The position numbers and the translations under genes were made by a program. Below the pieces are notes generated by a model. The model was not told the origin of the DNA. It saw nothing but the letters and a program-made list of their open reading frames with translations, and ran no database searches. From Mariniphaga sp. (GTDB lineage Bacteria > Bacteroidota > Bacteroidia > Bacteroidales > Prolixibacteraceae), in assembly GCA_024636975.1 (NCBI GenBank), contig JAGXGA010000036.1, positions 1 to 64,000 of the forward strand: 64,000 bases of DNA. The letters run 5' to 3'. The stretch's first letter is position 1; every line of letters begins with the position of its first letter. Positions 36,204 to 44,690 of this stretch are shown here, piece after piece.

Positions 36204-37727
36204 CTACGCCACCCAGTCCCGCTTCCTGTTCTTCAGATTGTTCAGCACATCGATGGTGATGTTTACGTCGTTCACTACCTGGAAGTCGAACATACCCACG
36301 CAGATGAAGTCGGCGCCGTTTTCAAATGCCCATTTAAAACCATCTTCCGGGGTAATGGCTCCTGCTGCCAGCACCTTGAACCCCATAACCGGCACCTTTG
36401 CCCGCTGCACAAACTCCACCGTGCGGTCGGGGAACAGGCAGAAGCAGTTGTCGTGGAACCGGTTGTGATCGAGGTGTTTTTTGCCGTCCACTTCGAAGGG
36501 GAAGCGGTTTTCCATCGGGTGCGCCGACCAGTACTGGTCATGGTGCATTGTTTTCATGTAATAATCGGGAATGATGCCCTGCTCCTCGCAGGCAATAAGG
36601 GCATCCACCGTATGCGATGCCAGTCCGGCTGTGAGGCCATGTGAGCGGATTCTTTCCAGCATTTTGTCAATCACATCCAGCCGGTTGTCGCGCACCAGCC
36701 AGTCGCACCAGTTGCCCTGCACCTGTATGATGTCCATGCCCATATCAACGGCCTTATCGAGATTTACAAAATAGTCGTTGTTTTCCATATCGGGATGCAC
36801 CTGTACAATCACTTTTATATTGCTGCCGGTCAGCTTCCGGTATTTCACCATCGTTTCCATTGTGGGGAACCCGATGTTGATGGTATCGATGCCGGCCTTC
36901 TCGGCCAACATCAGGGTTTCAAATATTTTCTTCTCGGTATTGTATGCCCTGAAAAGCGACGGCACGTAAATCAGGTCGCGTGAGTGAGCCCAGCCCCCAA
37001 TAAGATTGCCTCCAAATACCAGCCGGCTAATTTCATGTTTACCGAGTTTACCTTTGGGTAGTGCTCCCTTTAACTGGCTGATATCAGCACCTCCAACCTG
37101 TATGGTAGCACCCGACAAGGTATCTACACCAAACTCCTGCGATTCGCGAAAAGCACCCAAACCAATGATGCCCAAAGCAGGAAGTGTTGCCAGGTTCTTC
37201 AATGCTTCACGGCGCGAATTGGCAAACTGGGGATTGACCGGCACCTGTTCTTCATCTGCTTTCTTTTTGAGCTGAAACCATGGAAGGGCATAAATGCCGT
37301 AACCTTTCTCCTTCATAAGCAGGATACCCAGCAGGGCAATGGCTTCGATCAGGTTCTTGTTCACCAGGAACAGGCTGCCTTCAGCCGGCGCAAACAATGA
37401 ACCCCCGAAAGGAGGATAGGCAAAATAGTACAGCATCAGCAGGGCAATACCTCCTATAGCCGCATAACGAATGGCCACACCAAGAAAAAGGGCAATGCCA
37501 ATAAGAATCAATGCGGCAATATTCACCGGATCAATAATGTTCATCAATCCTTCGGAGGAAGCCATCCAATGGTAGAACCCGGCAACTGGTCCGGTGGCAT
37601 TGGCCAAAAACCCGGTAGCAGTCCAGTTCACCGTCCATAACTTTGCCAGTCCTTCATATAAAAAATGCCAGCCTATGGCTACCCGAAACAGGGTGATTAT
37701 AAGTTTTTTCCAGCTTTGACTATTCAT
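36204..37727 (-). CDS. DoxX membrane domain fused to an oxidoreductase-like TIM barrel
   Basis: 507 residues. Residues 1-140 form a DoxX/DoxD domain with four membrane helices (LFRVAIGWHFLYEGLAKLW, IAALILIGIALFLG, IGGIALLMLYYFAYPPF, NLIEAIALLGILLM). Residues 171-192 carry a twin-arginine-like motif and hydrophobic stretch (SRREALKNLATLPALGIIGLGAF, RR at 172-173). Residues about 225-507 are a TIM-barrel domain resembling aldo-keto reductases (ISRLVFGGNLIGGWAHSRDL, VIVQVHPDMEN, MGFKVLAAGAITPEDG, GADFICVGMFDFQ). The Tat-like segment in mid-chain implies that the barrel lies outside the cytoplasm. Its reaction is unknown; DoxX relatives pass electrons to quinone. A paralogue starts at 63395. Located between the toxin-antitoxin patch and the NTF2-like gene; a -7 box lies 31 bp upstream. 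Confidence 0.82.
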   Translation of the reverse strand: MNSQSWKKLIITLFRVAIGWHFLYEGLAKLWTVNWTATGFLANATGPVAGFYHWMASSEGLMNIIDPVNIAALILIGIALFLGVAIRYAAIGGIALLMLYYFAYPPFGGSLFAPAEGSLFLVNKNLIEAIALLGILLMKEKGYGIYALPWFQLKKKADEEQVPVNPQFANSRREALKNLATLPALGIIGLGAFRESQEFGVDTLSGATIQVGGADISQLKGALPKGKLGKHEISRLVFGGNLIGGWAHSRDLIYVPSLFRAYNTEKKIFETLMLAEKAGIDTINIGFPTMETMVKYRKLTGSNIKVIVQVHPDMENNDYFVNLDKAVDMGMDIIQVQGNWCDWLVRDNRLDVIDKMLERIRSHGLTAGLASHTVDALIACEEQGIIPDYYMKTMHHDQYWSAHPMENRFPFEVDGKKHLDHNRFHDNCFCLFPDRTVEFVQRAKVPVMGFKVLAAGAITPEDGFKWAFENGADFICVGMFDFQVVNDVNITIDVLNNLKNRKRDWVA

Positions 37728-37758
37728 GATTTGCTCAATTTTATTATTACCTACCCAG

Positions 37759-37766
37759 CAAAAATA
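37759..37766 (-). promoter_or_regulatory. -7 box of the DoxX fusion gene
   Basis: The minus strand reads TATTTTTG (TAnnTTTG), 31 bp before the ATG at 37727. The rest of the interval 37728-38027 is AT-rich and shows no other element; no clear -7 box was found for the divergent NTF2-like gene. Confidence 0.45.
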
Positions 37767-38027
37767 TCAAATCCATATATTAAACTTTGTTTTCTACAAC
37801 AATAAAGATATGTAAGATAACTATTTAGAATATTTATAGATAAAAATTATGAGCTAACAATCCTAAACAGGCTTTTGCTGAAATTGTAATCTTTCTCAAA
37901 TGCAACCCGAAGCTGATTGACAAAAAAATGAAATCCAATGATTTAACTATCAAAGTAAAGAAGAATTAATATCAAAATTTATTCATAACTTGTATCATTA
38001 TTTTTTAAACCTTCAAATTAATTTATT

Positions 38028-38459
38028 ATGAGTAATTTAGAAATTTTAAAACAAGCTTATCAGGCCTTTGCAGAAGGGAACCTGGCACAAGTTACAGCCA
38101 ACTGGGCACCTGACATGGTTTGGGATGAATGTACCGGTTTTCCCTATACAAAGGAAGATGGAATTTACACGGGTGCGCAGGATGTAACAGAAGGTATTTT
38201 TGCAAAAATTCCTGAATATTACGATGGCTTTAATATTGAAGTCACCGATTTTGTTGATGGTGGTGATAAAATTGTAATGGTGGGCTACTACAAAGGGATA
38301 TGGAAAGCCACCGGTAAGAATTTCAAGGCAAACGCCACCCACACCTGGACGTTCAAAAACGGCAAAATCACAAACTTCTTTCAGGCAGTTGATTCAGCAG
38401 AAATAATCAATCCTGTACAAAAAGCTGCAGCGCAACAGGAAATGGATGCCGTTATATGA
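38028..38459 (+). CDS. SnoaL/NTF2-like (ketosteroid isomerase-type) protein
   Basis: 143 residues without signal peptide. The cone-shaped NTF2 fold is recognisable from LEILKQAYQAFAEGNLAQVTANWAPDMVWDECTGFPY, VTDFVDGGDKIVMVGYYKGIWKATGKNFKANATHTWTFKNGKITNFFQAVDSAEI. Family members are small cytoplasmic enzymes or ligand-binding proteins; the substrate cannot be told. It stands between the divergent DoxX fusion gene and the convergent glycosidase gene and has no clear operon partner. Start chosen at the only ATG consistent with the fold. Confidence 0.85.
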   Translation: MSNLEILKQAYQAFAEGNLAQVTANWAPDMVWDECTGFPYTKEDGIYTGAQDVTEGIFAKIPEYYDGFNIEVTDFVDGGDKIVMVGYYKGIWKATGKNFKANATHTWTFKNGKITNFFQAVDSAEIINPVQKAAAQQEMDAVI

Positions 38460-38486
38460 CTGGTTGGTTATAACCTAAAGCAAAAG

Positions 38487-40706
38487 TTACTTCCTGACAA
38501 GTAAATAATACAAAGTTTTATCTCTCGCGCCGTCAATTTCAAATACATCGTCGGATACCGGTATTTTACTGCCGGTTTCCTTTCCATCGTGATCAAGAAG
38601 TATTACTTCATAATTATTGTTGCCTGCTAATCCTATTGTTGCTTTTACCGGCTCCAGCAAAAGCGGTTTGTCTCCTTCGTTTTTCAGCATTACATTGCCG
38701 TCCGCATAATCATACTCCATACCGGTGTTTCGTGCCCGCGCAACAGCAGTAACCAATATCCTTTCAGCAGTTGCCAGATCGCCCTTTTCCGAAAGATCTG
38801 TGACAAGAATAACGGCAAAAGGATTTTCTGTTTCTATTTCCCAGTCGCCCAAATTTACCTTCTCATCCTTTGCAAAACCAATGATTCCTTTGGTTCCTTT
38901 TGAATCGACAGAAACATACTTTTTCTCTCCGTAGTTCCATTTCAGCTCACCGGTTGCAGAAATCACGACTTTTGCTTCTTCATTCCAATAGCCTGAAACA
39001 TCCGGGACTACAGTTTCCTGAAAGTTTTCGGAAAACCGCACTGGAAAGCGCCCTATAGCCATCATCTCCGGAGATACCGTTCCTGAAAATTGCTTATCAT
39101 CATATCCCTGTTCAACCAGTTCACTGAACCCGAGCTTTCCTTCAGCAATGGAAGGAACGTGCACATTCCGGGCAGCCAGTACTTCGCTTTCGGTGATATC
39201 GCCACGATAAATCATGCGAGCCAGTGCAGGGTAAAGCCCCATGTGCAGCGGACTGGTAGCATTGTACACGCCATGGCCCTCCGATTGCAGGTACCTCGAG
39301 AACCTGGGGATGTCTGTTGCAAAAGAAAAGGAAGCATCCCACCCCTGCAATCCCATACCGTAAACAGCAATAAGCGATGCTGCTTCGGCAGTCCATTCGT
39401 TGGGCACCAGGCTCATCCATTCGGAGAATGAAAAAGGTCGGTTCACCACATCCTGTAACCCTGTACTCAGCAGACCCGACCCGGGTTGCGAGACGAGCGG
39501 CGTATTCTTAACCTCTCCCTTCGTCATGCGATGCCCGCCGGCGCCTCCACCAAAATAGTTGTGACGGTCGATCATACCCACCTCGTAATCGGCATGCAGG
39601 TTATATAAATGCGAAATGCCTGAGCCTGCCTGCCAGCAGGAACCTACCAACACTCCCTTATAACCTGTTTCACGTACTGCCTTTTCAAACTTCTTATAAA
39701 ACTCCACCTGCTTCTCATACAGAAAACGCATCTTGTCGTTGATGTGGACAGCCATAGGCCGGTTTTCCTTCATTGCCGTTTCATACTCCCAGCTGAACAA
39801 TCCGTGGTTGGGATCCGGAAAGATGTTTTCTTTTTCAATCGACTCACCCCGGGGGATGTTTTCTGATCCCCAAACTTTTTCAAGTTCTGTCTGACTGCCG
39901 TATTTATCTTTCAGCCATTGCGAAAACTGACGGCACAGCAGTGCCCGGTAAGTTGGCGCCTGCTCCAGCGACCGGCCAATGGCACTCCAGAAGATGTTAT
40001 CTTCATTCTGAAACTCAATAAATGCCAGTGCCGGATCATCAGCATAACGAAGGCCGGTATGCGGATTTATATGGTTGAGCATATTTACTGTAAGATCAAT
40101 ACTCAGCTCTTGCAGATCGGGGGCGAAATTCACAAGACTTGACGTGGAACCATTCAGGTGAGCCCACGGATATTCGAGGTGCTTAATTTCTGAATACGCC
40201 AGCAGCCTGCTGCTGTCTTTTGGCATTACCCTGTGCCCGTATATGTGCGACCAGCCGTAATAAATACCCTTTTCGCGCAGTTTGGCCTGAAAGTAGTCGA
40301 ACCGCTCAAACAATTCAGGATTGAATTCCGTGGAGGTATTATTGTGATAAGCATACCATGAAAATTTATGAAAACGCACGGCATTGATTCCGTACTTTGC
40401 AACAAAATGAACGAAGCTGTCGGCCTTTTCAGCGCTCACATAGGGCAAACGGCTGCAGATATTGGTCCCCCAAAACTTTACCGCTTCACCGTTTTCAAAC
40501 ACCAGCTTGTCGTCCCTGTTCTGCACGAATCCATGTTTCCCGGCAGGTGCATCCAGCCACGACTGCATCCCGATTACTCCCGGCTCAGAATTATTGGACA
40601 GATTGAACGGATACCAGCCGGTATTGCTTTCAGGTGTATGCTGGCTCTGTACCGGATTTACGGCAACAAGTACCAAACAAAACAAGGTCAGTAGTATCTT
40701 ATTCAT
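38487..40706 (-). CDS. Secreted clan GH-A (GH5-like) glycosidase
   Basis: 739 residues from the ATG at 40706, which gives signal peptide MNKILLTLFCLVLVAVNPVQSQ; the frame is open 16 codons further upstream. The TIM-barrel domain has KFWGTNICSRLPY, YGINAVRFHKFSWY, and acid/base Glu in AFIEFQNEDNIFWS (NE motif of clan GH-A). The likely nucleophile Glu is in RPFSFSEWMSLVPNEW. The C-terminal 250 residues form beta-sandwich domains. The family could be a distant GH5 or an unassigned GH-A member; substrate unknown. Transcribed alone toward the NTF2-like gene; a -7 box lies at 40793-40800. Confidence 0.82.
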   Translation of the reverse strand: MNKILLTLFCLVLVAVNPVQSQHTPESNTGWYPFNLSNNSEPGVIGMQSWLDAPAGKHGFVQNRDDKLVFENGEAVKFWGTNICSRLPYVSAEKADSFVHFVAKYGINAVRFHKFSWYAYHNNTSTEFNPELFERFDYFQAKLREKGIYYGWSHIYGHRVMPKDSSRLLAYSEIKHLEYPWAHLNGSTSSLVNFAPDLQELSIDLTVNMLNHINPHTGLRYADDPALAFIEFQNEDNIFWSAIGRSLEQAPTYRALLCRQFSQWLKDKYGSQTELEKVWGSENIPRGESIEKENIFPDPNHGLFSWEYETAMKENRPMAVHINDKMRFLYEKQVEFYKKFEKAVRETGYKGVLVGSCWQAGSGISHLYNLHADYEVGMIDRHNYFGGGAGGHRMTKGEVKNTPLVSQPGSGLLSTGLQDVVNRPFSFSEWMSLVPNEWTAEAASLIAVYGMGLQGWDASFSFATDIPRFSRYLQSEGHGVYNATSPLHMGLYPALARMIYRGDITESEVLAARNVHVPSIAEGKLGFSELVEQGYDDKQFSGTVSPEMMAIGRFPVRFSENFQETVVPDVSGYWNEEAKVVISATGELKWNYGEKKYVSVDSKGTKGIIGFAKDEKVNLGDWEIETENPFAVILVTDLSEKGDLATAERILVTAVARARNTGMEYDYADGNVMLKNEGDKPLLLEPVKATIGLAGNNNYEVILLDHDGKETGSKIPVSDDVFEIDGARDKTLYYLLVRK

Positions 40707-40792
40707 ATTAAACAATTTAGCTTTTGAAACACGAAATCCGGCAAGCCTTCTCAAACCTTCTTAGCAACCACAGATGTATTGATTTCAGCAGT

Positions 40793-40800
40793 CAAATATA
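40793..40800 (-). promoter_or_regulatory. -7 box of GH5-like gene
   Basis: The minus strand reads TATATTTG (TAnnTTTG), about 87 bp before the ATG at 40706. The intervening leader has no clear structure. Confidence 0.45.
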
Positions 40801-40970
40801 AAAAATGTTTCCTGCCAGCGCAGAAAAATTCAGTAAAACCCGGATAAGGTAGAGTTGTTTTATTCTGTACACAAAAGCAATTAATACATTTTCGACATGG
40901 ATTTACATCAACATATATGGGAAAGCTAAGCCCAACCCGTTTGGGATGTTCTAACCAAAACCTGATTAAA

Positions 40971-41063
40971 TTAGAATTATCTTCGATGTATATTCGTAGT
41001 TTCTTCGTATTAAATTCGATATATATCGAATTTAATACGAAGAAACAGCGAATTAACACCAAA
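40971..41063. repeat. 11-bp-phased inverted array with perfect 48-bp palindrome
   Basis: TTCG words occur at 40982, 40993, 41004 and 41015, each 11 bp apart, and the mirror word CGAA at 41027, 41038 and 41049, again 11 bp apart. One-off variants continue the phase on both sides (TTAG at 40971, CAAA at 41060). The core 40999-41046 is a perfect 48-bp palindrome centred at 41022.5. It lies between two divergent genes, so a terminator role is unlikely. It has the same build as the array at 6355-6467 but different unit sequence. Confidence 0.85.
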
Positions 41064-41329
41064 TATAATATAACTATAATATTGATTTGATCTAAAACAT
41101 TTATACTCTGCTATTCAATAAAAAAAAGCCAGATACAGGAAATAGCAGTTTTATAAGGGTACTTTACCCCCGGGCATCATCTAAGGGTAAAAATTCCAGT
41201 AATTAAATTTCATCAGCCATACAGGGAAAAGCCATTTTCGGACATCTTCCTGTTAAATGGTGACTTTGTAGGTTATATACCAAACTGCTGACTGAACAGG
41301 ATAGTCAATTCGGGTATTATGTCTAAATT
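41064..41329. other. Upstream region of the plus-strand glycan operon
   Basis: Between the palindromic array and the operon promoter no gene or further structured element is apparent. It is AT-rich with scattered A tracts and may hold the binding site of the operon's unknown regulator. Confidence 0.35.
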
Positions 41330-41337
41330 TACCTTTA
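41330..41337 (+). promoter_or_regulatory. Near-consensus -7 box of the plus-strand glycan operon
   Basis: TACCTTTA differs from TAnnTTTG only at the last base and lies 22 bp before the ATG at 41359. It is the best promoter candidate for the long run of plus-strand genes. Weak, because one consensus base is missing. Confidence 0.35.
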
Positions 41338-41358
41338 TTTTAACCAATGTAAACCTGT

Positions 41359-42729
41359 ATGAAACGAAGAAAATTTTTGGAACAGGCTGGTGTGGCTGTT
41401 TCAGCGCTGATTGTTGTACCCACCATCATACCTGCTGGCTGTGTGGGTAAAAACGGCCAGACAGCCCCATCCGACAAGATCAACCTGGCGTTTATTGGCG
41501 CCGGAAACCAGGCAAGCAACGATGTGATGGATTTCCTTGCCGACGACCGGGTGATAATTACACAAATATGCGATGTAAATAAACAAAGCGCCGGCTATTG
41601 GGACGGACGTACAGCCGGAAGAGAGTACATCCGTAATATCGTGAACGGCTATTACAGCAAAAAATTCGATCGCCGTTACCGTGCCTGCACCGATGTGGAG
41701 GATTTCAGGGAGGTAATCAACAATAAGGACATCGATGCGGTAGAAATTGCCACACCCGACCATTGGCATGCCATTCCGGTGCTTATGGCTGCCACAGCAA
41801 AAAAGGATATATACTGTCAGAAACCTCTTTCGCTTACAATTGCCGAAGGACGGGCCATGAGCGATGCCGTACGTCACCATAACATCGTTTTTCAGACGGG
41901 CAGCCAGCAAAGGTCCAATCAAAATTTCAGGCGCATCTGCGAACTGGTGCGCAATGGCCGGATCGGGCAGCTCGAAACTGTTATCTGCGGGTTACCATCG
42001 GGGACTCCCGATTTTGGGCAAAAGGCACACCTGACCGAAACGGCACCGGTACCCGAAGGGTTCAATTACGACCTCTGGCTGGGGCCTGCCCAATTTGCTC
42101 CATATGCCCCATGCCGCACCCATGTCAACTTTCGCTGGATTCTCGATTACTCGGGTGGACAGCTAACTGACTGGGGAGGTCACCATCCCGACATTGCCCA
42201 ATGGGGAATGGGTACCGAGCTTACAGGCCCGGTAAAGATACAGAATCCCAAATCGACATGGGCCGACCACCCTCATTACAATACAGCTACGGATTTCTAT
42301 TTTGAATGCCTGTATGAGAATGGTATGAAAATGATAGTAAAAAGCGGGGAGGATTTTGGAGTTACCTTTATCGGTTCTGAAGGAAGAGTTTGGTCGGACA
42401 GGGGAAAACATACCGTTGAGCCTGAATCGTTGAAAGATGCAGTTATTGGCCCCGATGAGATTCAGCTTTACCACAGCGATAATCATTTCCGCAATTTCAT
42501 CGATTGCGTGCTGTCACGAGAAGAACCCATCGCTCCCGTTGAGGTGGCTCACCGCTCCATCACTATTGCACACCTTGGCAATATTGCCATGATGCTGAAT
42601 AAAGATCTGGAATGGGATCCAAAAACAGAGAGGGTACTGAAAGTGCCTGAAGCAAACAACATGCTTTCGCGGCCTATGCGCGAACCATGGGATGCAGTTT
42701 ACAGGGAATACCAGGTAAAACCGGCCTGA
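41359..42729 (+). CDS. Gfo/Idh/MocA family oxidoreductase, Tat-exported
   Basis: 456 residues. The N-terminus has a twin-arginine signal (MKRRKFLEQAGVAVSALIVVPTIIPAGC) followed by a lipobox-like Cys. A Rossmann domain follows: INLAFIGAGNQASNDVMDFL, then DIDAVEIATPDHWHAIPVLMAATAKKDIYCQKPLSLTIAEG, the Gfo/Idh/MocA signature with EKP replaced by QKP. The C-terminal substrate domain has LDYSGGQLTDWGGHHPDIAQWG. Tat export of a folded, NAD(P)-loaded sugar oxidoreductase is characteristic of Bacteroidota glycan loci. Probable role: oxidation or epimerisation of a released sugar, or retaining-type glycoside cleavage as in GH109-like relatives. First gene of the plus-strand series; 16 bp before the first sulfatase. 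Confidence 0.9.
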   Translation: MKRRKFLEQAGVAVSALIVVPTIIPAGCVGKNGQTAPSDKINLAFIGAGNQASNDVMDFLADDRVIITQICDVNKQSAGYWDGRTAGREYIRNIVNGYYSKKFDRRYRACTDVEDFREVINNKDIDAVEIATPDHWHAIPVLMAATAKKDIYCQKPLSLTIAEGRAMSDAVRHHNIVFQTGSQQRSNQNFRRICELVRNGRIGQLETVICGLPSGTPDFGQKAHLTETAPVPEGFNYDLWLGPAQFAPYAPCRTHVNFRWILDYSGGQLTDWGGHHPDIAQWGMGTELTGPVKIQNPKSTWADHPHYNTATDFYFECLYENGMKMIVKSGEDFGVTFIGSEGRVWSDRGKHTVEPESLKDAVIGPDEIQLYHSDNHFRNFIDCVLSREEPIAPVEVAHRSITIAHLGNIAMMLNKDLEWDPKTERVLKVPEANNMLSRPMREPWDAVYREYQVKPA

Positions 42730-42745
42730 TAATAACAAGTAGTGA

Positions 42746-44668
42746 ATGAAAGCCAATAAAAACATAATTCTGGCAACCTTTTCTCCCCTGCTGTTTTGGA
42801 ATTTTGCAGCGGATAAAACACAGGATAAGCCCAATATTGTATGGATTTGTGCCGAAGACATAACAACCATGCTGGGCTGCTACGATGATGAAAATGCCCT
42901 TACACCCAACCTCGATGCTTTTGCCGGGCGGAGTGTTAAATTCACCAATGCATTTGCCACTGCACCCGTTTGCTCTCCTTCTAGGTCGTGCATCATTACC
43001 GGAGAATATGCCACCTCTCTTGGTACACAGCACCTGCGTTCTGAAACTTTGGTTCCCGAAAGTGTAGTACCGTTTCCTAAATATTTAAAGAATGCCGGAT
43101 ATTACGTTTCAAACAACGACAAGGAAGATTATAATTTTACCGACAACACCATCTGGAATGAATCGTCGGGAGAGGCACACTGGAGAAATCGTAAGGGCAA
43201 TCAACCCTTCTTCAGCGTGTTCAACATCGGCATAACCCATCAGTCGGGCATCTTTGGTAACGATTCGGTTTATGCCAGGCGCGTGGAGAAATACCTTCCT
43301 GAAATACAGGAGATGGTTTCTGAAAATCTGGTTCTGCCGCCATATTTCCCCGAATCGCCCACCCTCAGAAAGTTGTGGGCACGTTATTACACAAATGTCC
43401 AGGTGATGGATTTGCAGTTTGCCGAACGACTGAAAGAACTGGAGGATGAAGGATTGCTGGAGAACACCATTGTGTTTTTCTTCTCCGATCATGGAACAGG
43501 TATGCCCCGCGCAAAGCGGGCACTGTACGATTCGGGGCTTAAAATTCCCTTGCTTGTTTATGTTCCTGAGAAATACGCTGCCCTATTTAACATGAAGGCA
43601 GGCGGGGAAAACGATCGTTTGATAAGCTTTCTGGATTTCGCTCCTACCGTATTGGATTTGGCAGGAGTGGCCATACCTCAAAATATGAGTGGCAAGTCGT
43701 TTATTTCAGAAAAAGAGATAAATGAAAAAGATTTCGTTTTTGGCACCTCCGATCGGGTTGATGAAGCATATGAAACGGCACGCACCATCCGTACAAAAAA
43801 ATTCCGTTACATAAGAAACTTTTTACCGTACACACCACTTATACAACCCAATTTCTACAGTGACAAATCGGAATCCATGCAAGAACTTTCAAAGTTCAGA
43901 AACCAACCGGGACTTACACCCGCACAAAGCATTCTGTTTGCAGAAAATCGTCCAGCTGAAGAACTTTATGATGTGGTAAATGATCCATATGAGATAAATA
44001 ACCTGGCCGGACGACCGGAGTATCGGCAGGTTCTTGAACAAATGCGCACCAACCTCCGGTCAGAAATTTTGAAAAGTTTCGATACTGGTTTGATGCCTGA
44101 ACCGGAAATGATTCGTCTGGCAGAAAATTCATATCCTTTCGATATTGCCAAAAATGATGCACTTTTCCCGGTTGCCGAAGTGCTGGACGCTTGTGATTTA
44201 ATAATAACTCCCGGAATTTCTTCCGATGACATTATCAGGTACCTTAATCATGAAAACGGATTTGTGAGGTTCTGGACTGTTGTTGCTGTGGAAAGCCTTG
44301 AATTTTATGAGCCGGAGATTCTGGCAGAATTAAAAAAACGGATAAGTGATGATTTCGAGACGGTGCAGATAGAAGCAGCAAAAACTTTGATTAAAGCCGG
44401 AAGTCATGAATATTCAGATGTTCTGGTTGATAAGCTGGAAAGTGCATCAGAACCGGTTCAGCTTTTTGCAGCGCGTGCGTTTGAAGAAACCTGGCACCTG
44501 CTGCCGGATTTTCCTGAAAAAGTTAAGCATGTTTACCGGAAACTGGAAAAACAAACTGCAGGAAAGTGGTACGGGTATGATTTATACAGCTTCTGGTCGC
44601 TTTCACAAGTCTTTCAGAAGGGTAACATAGAGGTTCCGGAGGAAGTAAATTATGGAAAAATCAATTAA
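42746..44668 (+). CDS. Sulfatase (S1 family), Cys-type, with C-terminal extension
   Basis: 640 residues. Alkaline-phosphatase-fold sulfatase: metal-site start PNIVWICAEDITTMLGCYDD, and formylglycine motif C76-S-P-S-R80 in APVCSPSRSCIITG. Further metal ligands are in FFFSDHGTGMPRAK. The last 150 residues (from about 490) form a helical repeat-like extension (VLDACDLIITPGIS, FWTVVAVESLEFYEPEILAELKKRI, IEAAKTLIKAG, VQLFAARAFEETW) resembling HEAT repeats, an uncommon addition. The N-terminus is weakly hydrophobic (NIILATFSPLLFWNFAA) and may be a signal peptide. It needs a formylglycine-generating enzyme, which is not in the window. In the family, closest in look to heparan N-sulfatase-like members. 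Confidence 0.88.
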   Translation: MKANKNIILATFSPLLFWNFAADKTQDKPNIVWICAEDITTMLGCYDDENALTPNLDAFAGRSVKFTNAFATAPVCSPSRSCIITGEYATSLGTQHLRSETLVPESVVPFPKYLKNAGYYVSNNDKEDYNFTDNTIWNESSGEAHWRNRKGNQPFFSVFNIGITHQSGIFGNDSVYARRVEKYLPEIQEMVSENLVLPPYFPESPTLRKLWARYYTNVQVMDLQFAERLKELEDEGLLENTIVFFFSDHGTGMPRAKRALYDSGLKIPLLVYVPEKYAALFNMKAGGENDRLISFLDFAPTVLDLAGVAIPQNMSGKSFISEKEINEKDFVFGTSDRVDEAYETARTIRTKKFRYIRNFLPYTPLIQPNFYSDKSESMQELSKFRNQPGLTPAQSILFAENRPAEELYDVVNDPYEINNLAGRPEYRQVLEQMRTNLRSEILKSFDTGLMPEPEMIRLAENSYPFDIAKNDALFPVAEVLDACDLIITPGISSDDIIRYLNHENGFVRFWTVVAVESLEFYEPEILAELKKRISDDFETVQIEAAKTLIKAGSHEYSDVLVDKLESASEPVQLFAARAFEETWHLLPDFPEKVKHVYRKLEKQTAGKWYGYDLYSFWSLSQVFQKGNIEVPEEVNYGKIN

Positions 44669-44690
44669 TTGCTATAAGGATACAACAAAC

